Assembly: GCA_002501085.1 (NCBI GenBank)
Contig: DLRL01000055.1
Location: 1 to 9,305 of the forward strand
Origin: Gemmatimonadales bacterium UBA7889
GTDB lineage: Bacteria; Gemmatimonadota; Gemmatimonadetes; Longimicrobiales; Gaopeijiaceae
Length of the DNA: 9,305 nt
Reading direction: 5' to 3'
The translations under genes and the position numbers were made by a program. Of this stretch, positions 1 through 7,600 are shown in pieces (position 1 is the first letter of the stretch; the number at the start of each line of letters is the position of its first letter). The notes under the pieces are model-generated. The model had not been told where the DNA came from. It did not search any database and saw only the letters and a program-made list of their open reading frames with translations.

Positions 1-595
1 CATGCGGGAAAACCACATCTGGATGTTTCACGACTTCGCGGAAGAGATCACGTATATGAGAAGGATTGAGATTTACGTTACTTAGTTCATTCAAGATGGG
101 GTCGGCCTCGCGAACCAACCTCTCGAGATATCGGTCCCAAAAATCACTCTCGAACCTGACTCGTTCGTCGGCAGGTATCTGCTCGAATGTTGGATCCAGA
201 CCTACTTCCAATGGATGTTCGCGAAGCAGCCTTGCACAGAAGGAATGAATCGTCCCGATAAAGACCTGATCGATATCATCGAGTGCCGAAACCAGCCGGT
301 CCCGAACGATTTCTTTGGAGTCCGAGCTTTCATCTCGAGTCAAGCACTCTAGACGTCCCTGGAAGCGGTCACGCAGCTCGGTAGCAGCTTTCCTAGTGAA
401 CGTGACAGCCGCGATCTCGTTCACCAATGCCTCACCTTCCGAGACAAGTGCTACCATGCGCTCAATCAGTTCCGTGGTCTTCCCCGAACCCGCACCAGCC
501 TCGACCAGAAGATTGGTTTCGAGATCCTCTTTGATGCGCGACCGTGCAGAACTATCCGCTAGTTCCGTACCCTTTTTCTCACCAGAGTCAGTCAT
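1..595 (-). CDS. addA: AddA-like UvrD/RecB-family helicase-nuclease subunit, N-terminal part (runs off left edge)
   Basis: This is the N-terminal 198 residues of an ATP-dependent superfamily 1 helicase, probably the AddA motor subunit that works with AddB to resect double-strand breaks for RecA. The translation shows a Walker A loop EAGAGSGKTT at about residues 32-41, motif Ia AVTFTRKAATELRDR at 63-77, and the FIGTIHSFC motif at 112-120; all three are typical of UvrD/AddA/RecB. The usual Q-motif glutamine ahead of Walker A is not obvious (the segment reads SARSRIKEDL). The remaining helicase motifs and any C-terminal nuclease lie outside the window, so AddA cannot be told from a RecB-like or plain UvrD relative on this piece alone. 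The AddB-like gene on the same strand supports AddA. The ATG at 595 was chosen because it gives a family-like N-terminus. It has no clear ribosome binding site, and its frame stays open upstream across the whole divergent gap, so the start is uncertain. Confidence 0.83.
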   Translation of the reverse strand, partial: MTDSGEKKGTELADSSARSRIKEDLETNLLVEAGAGSGKTTELIERMVALVSEGEALVNEIAAVTFTRKAATELRDRFQGRLECLTRDESSDSKEIVRDRLVSALDDIDQVFIGTIHSFCARLLREHPLEVGLDPTFEQIPADERVRFESDFWDRYLERLVREADPILNELSNVNLNPSHIRDLFREVVKHPDVVFPH

Positions 596-690
596 CGCGC
601 AAATCTGCGTGCCCGGATACCGCCGGGAAAGTGACCAATACCTTCCAACCTGGCACAGATACGGAACGGAGATCACTTTTTCCGACCACC

Positions 691-696
691 AGGAGG
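691..696 (+). promoter_or_regulatory. Ribosome binding site of the dipeptidase gene
   Basis: A full AGGAGG core lies 7 nt before the ATG at 704. It is the strongest Shine-Dalgarno sequence in the window and fixes the dipeptidase start. Confidence 0.85.
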
Positions 697-703
697 AAAT
701 CCT

Positions 704-1867
704 ATGCACGTGCTCAAGCAAGTACCGATCCTAGTACTATCCCTGATCGCTCTCTCATTCAATCTCATGCCGGCAAGCGCCCAGGAGACTCTCTCACAAC
801 GAATTGAGCGGATCCTATCCCGGGTACCCCTGATCGACGGACACAATGACCTTCCGGGACAGATCCGGGATATTCAGACACCTGAAGGTGATGTGGGCTT
901 ATATGATCTGAGACAGGCCACCAGCGGGGATACCGACATTCCGAGGCTACGCCAAGGTCTGGTGGGCGCTCAGTTTTGGTCAGTGCACGTGAATGTCGAG
1001 AACCCAGCACCAGCCAAGCAGCAGCTAGAACAAATCGATATTGCTCACCGGATCTTTGAGACGTACCCGGACGAACTCGAGTTTGCAGGCAACGCATCCG
1101 ACATCCAACGTATCTTTGGAGCGGGCAAAATCGCTTCGCTACTGGGTATAGAGGGTGGACATGTTATTGAAAACTCGCTTGGTGCCCTAAGAGCATTCTA
1201 CCGCGCTGGTGTCCGCTATATGGGCCTGACACACTTTTCTAATACCGATTGGGCAGATTCCAGTACTGATGAAGTTGTCAATGATGGGCTCTCGCCTTTC
1301 GGTGAGGAGGTCGTCAGAGAAATGAACCGAATGGGTATGCTCGTTGATCTAGCTCATACATCGCCGGCGACTATGAGTGATGCGCTCAACCTCGCAGAAG
1401 CTCCGGTCATTTTCTCCCATGCAGGTGCACAGGCACTTGCCGACCATCCCCGCAATGTTCCCGATTCTATCCTGAGGCGGCTCACGGAGAATGGTGGGGT
1501 CGTGATGCAGGTCTTCTATCCCCCGTATATCAGTGCCGACGATTCCGTCGCGAGCATCTCAGACGTCGCAGACCATATAGAACACATCCGCACAGTAGCT
1601 GGAATCAATCATGTCGGCATAGGCTCGGACTTCGACGGAATCCCCACGTATGTGGAAGGCTTGGAAGATGTTTCGACCTTCCCTGCCTTGTTCATGGAAT
1701 TGGCACACAGAGGATGGACGGACGAGGAACTCTCCAAACTCGCAGGTGAGAACCTTCTCCGGGTCATGCGTGAGACGGAAGCGGTGGCAATGCGACTGCA
1801 GCGAGAGCGCCAACCGTCTACCAAGACTTATGAAGAGCTGGACAGAGGAAGAACCGGCTCTAACTAA
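704..1867 (+). CDS. Exported M19 (renal/membrane dipeptidase family) zinc dipeptidase
   Basis: This 387-residue protein hydrolyses dipeptides with a binuclear zinc centre. Residues 1-26 form a Sec signal peptide: a hydrophobic stretch, then MPASA with likely cleavage before QET. The mature enzyme therefore acts in the periplasm or outside the cell; no lipobox cysteine is seen. The metal ligands of the family are all present by alignment with human renal dipeptidase: H47 and D49 in IDGHNDLP, bridging E150 in LLGIEGGH, H218 in VDLAHTS, and H239 in IFSHAGAQ followed by the signature DHPRNVPD. The late GSDFDG motif sits at 307-312 and the downstream GLEDVS block is conserved. Length is normal for the family. 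The gene is divergent from the addA-like gene, and its TAA overlaps the stop of the convergent AcnX small subunit. Neighbouring enzymes suggest it supplies free amino acids to them. Substrate range (D-amino-acid or hydroxyproline-containing dipeptides) cannot be read from sequence. Confidence 0.94.
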   Translation: MHVLKQVPILVLSLIALSFNLMPASAQETLSQRIERILSRVPLIDGHNDLPGQIRDIQTPEGDVGLYDLRQATSGDTDIPRLRQGLVGAQFWSVHVNVENPAPAKQQLEQIDIAHRIFETYPDELEFAGNASDIQRIFGAGKIASLLGIEGGHVIENSLGALRAFYRAGVRYMGLTHFSNTDWADSSTDEVVNDGLSPFGEEVVREMNRMGMLVDLAHTSPATMSDALNLAEAPVIFSHAGAQALADHPRNVPDSILRRLTENGGVVMQVFYPPYISADDSVASISDVADHIEHIRTVAGINHVGIGSDFDGIPTYVEGLEDVSTFPALFMELAHRGWTDEELSKLAGENLLRVMRETEAVAMRLQRERQPSTKTYEELDRGRTGSN

Positions 1868-2271
1868 GGCCTTATAACCCGACCCTCTGAGGTTACCCTG
1901 AGTAATGTGCCTTGAGGAGTACCATCGAGTGCACTCAGTTCAACTTCCAGGACAGGGCACGTTGGGTACCCTAACTCTACGCTGACGAAAATTCCGATGG
2001 CCAGAATCGCATCCGCGCGTGCCATGAGTATCGCTGCGGGTGCGGTACCTTCCCGGAGCAATTCGAGCATAACCGCGCTAGAAGAACTTGATCCCACCGC
2101 TCCAGGCATAGCTAGAACGGCCCCGCTGATACTTACTCCATAGTCGGGATGCCGCGGGTCTATCACTGCCCCACTCACCGGGTCAATACCACCCCAAAGG
2201 CTGATAGGGGCCTGAAGTCTGAGTAGCCGTCCCTCAGCGTTACCCGGTATAAGCACACGCCCCTCTACCAA
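1864..2271 (-). CDS. Aconitase X small (swivel, DUF126) subunit
   Basis: This 135-residue subunit corresponds to the swivelling domain of aconitase-X dehydratases and would close over the large subunit to complete the active site. It carries the DUF126 pattern: GRVLIPGNAEG at 4-14, the SLWGGIDPVSG block at 24-34, the HPDYG turn at 41-45, and a serine-rich loop GSSSSS at 60-65, the equivalent of the aconitase swivel loop that holds a catalytic serine. The start is a TTG at 2271, giving a 7-nt overlap with the large-subunit stop and strongly suggesting translational coupling. An AGAGG at 2282-2286 lies 10 nt upstream. A GTG five codons later (2256) is an alternative start. The TAG stop overlaps the dipeptidase stop by 2 nt. 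In many bacteria this domain is fused to the large one; here it is separate. Confidence 0.9.
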   Translation of the reverse strand: MVEGRVLIPGNAEGRLLRLQAPISLWGGIDPVSGAVIDPRHPDYGVSISGAVLAMPGAVGSSSSSAVMLELLREGTAPAAILMARADAILAIGIFVSVELGYPTCPVLEVELSALDGTPQGTLLRVTSEGRVIRP

Positions 2272-3527
2272 GACCAGATCGCCTCTGTTCGAGCCACTAA
2301 ACCAGTGGCGGCTGATTCGACACAGTCCTCAAGACTCCCGTATACGACCTCGTAGCCGGTGTTCGATGGTGCGTAGTGAGCGAACTTGCCCGAATTCGTC
2401 ATCAAGACCCCCCCACTCTCCCGCAATATTGGAGTTACGACGACGCAGGTATCTACAACAATCTCTACGCCTGCCTCCTGGAGTTGGAGCAAGTCACCGC
2501 TCACCTCAAGATCCTGGAGGGTAGCACGAGCGGTACAGGCATAGAATGGAACGGCCATACGCCGACCATACACAAGGGTAAGTAAGGCCTCAAATTCTGC
2601 AATCGAGAAATGGGGGCTACCCACCGCCACTGCGTCAATCCGCTCTATGGTATCAGTAGTTGAGAGCCGTTTTAGGGCTCCTTTCACCATATCAGCCGTG
2701 AGTTTAATTCGATCAACGGACTGGGTCTTGCTCACCACTGCATCCAGGCTTGGCGCCTCTGGTGTCACTCCCTCAACATGGAACAGTGCCACCGCTCCCG
2801 TTGATGCAGCGGAAGCCCCTAGCGCCTTGAGCTGGTCCCTACTGACTGTCGGCGGCAAGCCGATAATGACCGAAACCTCTCTGCCCACCTCAAGCCCCAA
2901 CCAACTTCCCAATACCGGGTAGAATACGTCCTGATCTTTCAGCGTATCCGGCACATTTGTCGTATCAACTATAACGGTGGCCTGGCGGTTCTGTTCGATG
3001 TGCAGGCCGTGTAACGGTGCTCGTCCCGCCAGAGCACAGCACGCGTCCAAAAAATCCCCATATCTCTCGGTGCGCGCTCCAAGCACTGAGTTGGCAAACG
3101 CGATTGCGTTCGACTCTCCCCATGCCACTTGTTCACCAAACGCCGGTTGGTGTCCGATCTGGTATGGGGCGCAAGTAAATGTCGGCTCGGCACCCATCGA
3201 GACGTAGGCGTCCATCTGCCTGCGCGCCATTGCAAGTTTCGATGGGTCCGCCCTCACTGTATCTGGATGCAGAAGGTCCAATGCACCAACGTTCAAGGTG
3301 GTAGGGACAACAACTCGTCCACCAGTAGCCACCAATTTTTCCGCGAATTCGACACCTCCGTCTCCGTGGTGGAGGCAGCCATCGATGTGCGCAGAGGTAA
3401 TGCGAACAAGAGCTTGTGCACCAAGTAGTTCTGCTGCGGAGACAAGAATTCGCATCGCTAAGGAGACTGCCTCTCCATGATCGCCTGCGAGGAGCGCCCG
3501 CTCTTCAGTTGTGAGGTGCAAAGTCAT
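2265..3527 (-). CDS. Aconitase X large (catalytic, DUF521) subunit; candidate cis-3-hydroxy-L-proline dehydratase-type enzyme
   Basis: This 420-residue protein is the AcnX catalytic subunit, an iron-sulfur or iron-dependent dehydratase. Characterised members include bacterial cis-3-hydroxy-L-proline dehydratases and the archaeal mevalonate-5-phosphate dehydratase. Visible family blocks are LTTEERALLAGDHG near the N-terminus, HIDGC with C51, FTCAPYQIG with C119, GEQVAWGESNAIAFANSVLG at 131-150, GSPHFSIAEFEAL at 303-315, DTCVVVTP with C361, and TNSGKFAHYAPSNTG at 377-391. C119 and C361 are the best candidates for metal-cluster ligands by conservation; C51, C163, C164, C331 and C402 are also present. 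The ATG at 3527 gives a family-like N-terminus and is the first usable start after an upstream stop, but no Shine-Dalgarno precedes it; a GC-rich hairpin does. It forms an operon with the small subunit and is divergent from the PLP lyase. Whether the substrate is a hydroxyproline is inference from bacterial relatives and neighbours. Confidence 0.92.
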   Translation of the reverse strand: MTLHLTTEERALLAGDHGEAVSLAMRILVSAAELLGAQALVRITSAHIDGCLHHGDGGVEFAEKLVATGGRVVVPTTLNVGALDLLHPDTVRADPSKLAMARRQMDAYVSMGAEPTFTCAPYQIGHQPAFGEQVAWGESNAIAFANSVLGARTERYGDFLDACCALAGRAPLHGLHIEQNRQATVIVDTTNVPDTLKDQDVFYPVLGSWLGLEVGREVSVIIGLPPTVSRDQLKALGASAASTGAVALFHVEGVTPEAPSLDAVVSKTQSVDRIKLTADMVKGALKRLSTTDTIERIDAVAVGSPHFSIAEFEALLTLVYGRRMAVPFYACTARATLQDLEVSGDLLQLQEAGVEIVVDTCVVVTPILRESGGVLMTNSGKFAHYAPSNTGYEVVYGSLEDCVESAATGLVARTEAIWSW

Positions 3528-3531
3528 ACGG

Positions 3532-3546
3532 GAGGCTACACGCCTC
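3532..3546 (-). promoter_or_regulatory. Small inverted repeat in the AcnX leader, next to the start codon
   Basis: A perfect 5-bp inverted repeat GAGGC-N5-GCCTC ends 4 nt before the AcnX large-subunit ATG, so in the transcript it would fold across the normal ribosome-binding position. No Shine-Dalgarno sequence is visible there. It may affect initiation or be chance; the stem is short. Confidence 0.3.
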
Positions 3547-3654
3547 GGGTCATCAACGCCACGGCATCTTATTATTGCGGTTGAAGAGTTTTAGTGGCCA
3601 TCGTTAGCATGAAGTCCCTATTCGACCAGGAGTGCGAATTAGATGAACTGTAAC

Positions 3655-3666
3655 GGTGAGGTGAGG
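3655..3666 (+). promoter_or_regulatory. Ribosome binding site of the PLP lyase gene
   Basis: A tandem GGTGAGGTGAGG lies before the ATG at 3669. The first GAGG (3658-3661) sits 7 nt from the start and the second (3663-3666) only 2 nt, so the first is the likely anti-16S pairing site. It supports the chosen start. Confidence 0.65.
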
Positions 3667-3668
3667 CT

Positions 3669-4640
3669 ATGGATCCGATAGCTCCGATACCGCTCACTTC
3701 TATCGAGGAAGCCAGTAATAGGATTGCAGGAGTTGCGATCAAGACTCCGTTACTCCCACTGAATATACCGGATGCTCCGTGTGAGATTTGGTTGAAAGCG
3801 GAATGTCTACAACCGATCGGGTCCTTCAAGATCAGAGGAGCAGCAAACGCGATGGCCCTCGCAGATCAGGATGAATTGCAGCGAGGCGTCTACACCGGCA
3901 GCGCAGGAAACATGGCACAGGGAGTCGCCTTTAATGCTCGGCAGCGTGGCATTCCATGTCGCGTGATAGTCCCGGAAACCGCACCCCAAACCAAGCTCAC
4001 ATCCATTGCACGATTAGGGGCCATCGCCGTACCGGTGCCGTTCGATGAGTGGTGGTCCGTCATTTGTGATCACGGACACCCCCTGGAAGAAGGCTTCTTC
4101 GTGCACCCGGTGAGTGACCCTGCGGTAATCGCAGGCAATGGAACTGTCGCCCTTGAGATACTCGAAGAGCTTCCCGACGTGGACGCTGTCATTGTGCCCT
4201 ACGGAGGCGGGGGCCTGTCTTGTGGTATCGCCTCAGCTTTGAAAGCACTGCGGTCGGATATTAAAGTGTTCGCGGCAGAAGTGGAAACGGCGGCACCGCT
4301 TGCGGCCTCTCTTGAAGCTGGTGGAGCCGTCGAGGTAGAGAGAATCCCAACATTCATCGATGGAATCGGAGGCAAGGGCGTTCTTCCTGAGATGTGGCCT
4401 ATGGCGTCATCACTGCTCGATGGGTCTATCGTCGTCTCTGTGAAAGAGATCTGCCATGCCATCCAAACGCTGGTCTCCCACGCTCATCTGGTAGCCGAGG
4501 GGGCCGGAGGCGCTTCAGTCGCCGCAGCTCTGACAGGAATGGCCGGGCAAGGTAAAGTGGTCGCGGTTGTATCTGGTGGAAATCTCGACCCGGTCGTCCT
4601 CAAGACAATCCTCGAAGGTGATATTCCGCCTCTGGCTTAG
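3669..4640 (+). CDS. PLP-dependent threonine/serine dehydratase-like lyase (fold type II)
   Basis: This 323-residue cytoplasmic enzyme belongs to the tryptophan-synthase-beta superfamily; close families deaminate threonine, serine or 3-hydroxyaspartate to 2-oxo acids, or racemise serine. The PLP lysine is K54 in PIGSFKIRGA. A substrate-binding loop GSAGNMAQG lies at 77-85, the PLP-phosphate loop GGGG at 179-182, and a C-terminal SGGN at 302-305 supplies the serine that contacts the pyridine nitrogen. There is no C-terminal ACT regulatory domain, so it resembles catabolic, single-domain dehydratases rather than biosynthetic IlvA. The second serine of the serine-racemase SSGNH loop is alanine, as in IlvA-type dehydratases, while the usual histidine is methionine (M82), which is odd. 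The gene is divergent from the AcnX operon, consistent with shared regulation, and its TAG overlaps the AddB stop codon. The exact substrate is unknown. Confidence 0.92.
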   Translation: MDPIAPIPLTSIEEASNRIAGVAIKTPLLPLNIPDAPCEIWLKAECLQPIGSFKIRGAANAMALADQDELQRGVYTGSAGNMAQGVAFNARQRGIPCRVIVPETAPQTKLTSIARLGAIAVPVPFDEWWSVICDHGHPLEEGFFVHPVSDPAVIAGNGTVALEILEELPDVDAVIVPYGGGGLSCGIASALKALRSDIKVFAAEVETAAPLAASLEAGGAVEVERIPTFIDGIGGKGVLPEMWPMASSLLDGSIVVSVKEICHAIQTLVSHAHLVAEGAGGASVAAALTGMAGQGKVVAVVSGGNLDPVVLKTILEGDIPPLA

Positions 4641-7600
4641 CCCTCATCTTCGAATTCACGAACCTCCTTGAGAGGAGTGAGAGCAGGATGCTCCAAGTGT
4701 TTTTTGGACCACTCTGCGAGAGGCGACGATGTAACAGCACCGTAGTCAGATTTTTCGACTCTGCACACTTTAGAGTAGTCACAGTAGCTGCAGTCTTCTT
4801 TATCCTGGGTCGGAATGAAACGCCCCTCCGCTACTCCCTGAAGCATATGGCCCACCAGTGAGCCAATCCCTTCTAACTCATTCCTTTCGAATGAAAAAAG
4901 CTCGTTTTGGCCACCACGCGTCGGATAGTGGTACTCGCCAGTCTCGACCGGTCGGCTAAGGCGCTCCTCAACCGCAAGCGCGTAAAGGCCAAGTTGGAGA
5001 CGGCGACCACCGTTGAACACACCCGTCCCTTCCCTGAAATCGCGAGTATTACGGCCAGTCTTATAATCGATGACCCGAATCCCCTCAAGTTCTAAATCAC
5101 CGCCCGGACAATCTAAGCGGTCGATCATACCCCGAAGCTGGATGGAACCACCTTCGACTTCGATCGACACGGGTGTCTCACCACCCATCCCAAAGCCGAA
5201 CTCAAGCTCTTCCCATGGCGCTCCCTCCTTCCTCACCATTCTGACAAAGGATCGCACGTCATCCTCAAGGCCTGTGAGTTCCCGGCTGACGGCATCTTCT
5301 CCTGGAGCAGGTACTTCCTTCTTCGCCTGCTCCACTTCGAAGTGGAGTCTTTCAAGTGCGAGTTCTTCAAAGGCCCTGTCGCTATGTGCCAAATTGCTTT
5401 CTTTCGCTTTAGATAGGGTATGTTCGAAAACCTCGTGGAGCAGTCGTCCTTTTCTGCGAGGATCAAGCCACCGATCTGGATTGAATTCGTAATCATCCGG
5501 TGGTATCAAGCGAAGCACCGACGAGTACAGATACCTGAGTGGACATGTCCCTAGACCCTCAAGCCGACTGGGGGATAGCACGATGTCCTCGTTTCGCCTC
5601 GGATCCAGAGTGGATGGCCTGGGGACAATGGCACCGTGCACGTACCCTGGCTCACCACCTCGGTCACGCTCTTTCGTGACTCCCGCATTCAACCCGGGAA
5701 AAGCTTCTAGGACGCTCTGCTCACCGAGCCGCATCACTTCACCTGATCCTAGTTCAGATAGCCAGATATCATCTACGTCCAACAATGGGCGACCAGATTT
5801 CGGGACTCGGCAAATGATATAACCCAAAGCCTGGTCTAGATCTTGGAAAGTCAAATGAGCATCAGACTGCGAAAGCCGAAGCAACTGTAGTAAGGTCGTC
5901 GAGGGGCCTGCTACCTGAGACTGAACAGCGTCCCAGGCCGTATAGCTCATGGTCAGATGAGCACACTTCAGACGGGCGATTAAGGCAGCCAGTGAGAATA
6001 CACGCTCTCGTAGCAGTTCTGTCGAAGTAGGAAGTCCCGCACCCAATATGCGGCGGTCTCCGTCAACCAGAACTGGGTCTTGAGTGATTTTGCCCGGCAA
6101 ATGCTCTGTATCAGCACCCACGAAGAATACCGCTCGTCTCCCAGTGAAACCTCCGTGCTCAAGATCTGATAAATGGAGATGGCCACCCGAAGACGCCGTA
6201 GTCCTAGACTCACCGGAGTTTTCGGATACCCCCACCCCATAAGCTTGCACATGGACTCTGAGGCGACGCCTGAGAATCGTCACCGCTGCCCGGAAGTTTG
6301 TCCGCCTCTGTAATGTCGCCTCTATTCGCTCGAGGAATTCATCGATCTCCTTGTGTGCACTGCTATCCGGTCCTTCAACAATGGGGACTCGTCTCAAGAA
6401 TGAGCGAAGCCCCTGCGCAAGTTCCGCAGGAGAGATTGGCTTTCCATCTTGGCCAAAACGATCAGGTACTCTCGGTGTAGCTTTTAGCGGTGGGAAAAGG
6501 ATTCCACGCAGAGCTTCCAACTCGTTTCGTGTCTTCTTGCAACGCTGCTTAAAGTCCTGCTCTGACTCTAATCTTCTCGGCCTCAGCCAATCGATACCCT
6601 CGATTGCTGAACGGAGCTGGGTAAAATATCGCTCGCGACCCCAACCGATTCGTAGAGAGCGAAAACGACGAGCAAGATCCAATGCCGAGAGACCATCCCG
6701 AGCTTGTCTCGGTCGCAGTTCACCGGCTTCAAGAAGGCGCCGTATCAGGTCTGCTTGGAAGCCCTCTTCAATCCAATCCAGATAGGCTTTTACAACACGG
6801 CCCGTGCGGGTCCTCTCGATCGGCAAGCCCACAGCATAAGTGACTGGGATCCCAAGTTGAGTCGAAACAGAGTGGAGGGCAGACCCATACTTGGCGGGCT
6901 CACTAGCGATGATCTCCACCTCATCCCAACGTAGTCCACGCTCTACGATTCTTCGCAGAACTTCCCGAAGCTCATCGGTAATCGAAGCAGCCCGAAATAT
7001 CTCCACCTCTGGACTGGTAACATCAGCAGGCAGGGCGGCAGGTGCATGCAAATATGAATACGGTTCCGGGTCGGTATGGCGATTCCAGAGAATCCCGTCA
7101 GGGGTATCAATACCCACTACCGGATCGGTTTCGAGAACTGAAGCACCTCGGGTCTGTAGGCCAGCTAGTAGTCGGCCGATAAGCCCTCTCGTTGTTAATC
7201 CAGGCGTAAGGACCAGCCTGTCCGCTCCTAGCAGTGATGGTAACTGGTTTCCCTCTGTCTCCAACGCGTCTAACGCAAGTTGGAAAATCAATGCACTATC
7301 GGCTTGCCGACGCTCGTAGAGCAGCCTTTCGTAGTGCTTGAGCATCTGTAACAAAAACAAGCGCTTCGAAAGGGTCGTGAGTCGAGCTGACTCTAGGGCG
7401 CTGGCTTCGATGCCCGCCATACGCAGCCCTGATACAGCTCCGTAGACCTTCTCACGGAGACCCACTCCTTCACTGAGATTTCCTAGCGCACCATCTCCCG
7501 AAGAGATAGAAAGATCGAGGGCTTCGTCGAGGACGGATTGTTGCTCAAATGCATCCAGGGTCCTCAAGGATTCACGATCTAAGCCTTGGCGCGCCAGTTG

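Noticed and set aside
651..665. TGGCAC resembling the -24 element of a sigma-54 promoter before the dipeptidase
   Set aside because: The required GC-containing -12 element is missing at the right spacing (CGGA is found instead).
315..734. Plus-strand 139-residue open frame
   Set aside because: It is antisense to clear helicase motifs of the addA-like gene, and its end overlaps the dipeptidase start.
2265..3527. AcnX large subunit as a true TCA-cycle aconitase or an isopropylmalate isomerase
   Set aside because: The sequence blocks and the 420-residue length match AcnX (DUF521), not the AcnA/AcnB or LeuC patterns.
3581..3610. Possible sigma-70 promoter TTGAAG-N18-TAGCAT before the PLP lyase
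   Set aside because: Each box matches only 4 of 6 consensus bases, and the organism's promoter consensus is unknown; too weak to list.
596..4636. The metabolic block as a classical mobile element
   Set aside because: No integrase, transposase, terminal inverted repeats or target-site duplications are visible at either edge.
6351..7319. Plus-strand open frames of 144 (6351-6785) and 142 (6891-7319) residues, and another of 140 at 5070-5492
   Set aside because: They lie wholly antisense to addB, are rich in Ser, Arg and Pro as typical shadow frames, and show no recognisable motif.
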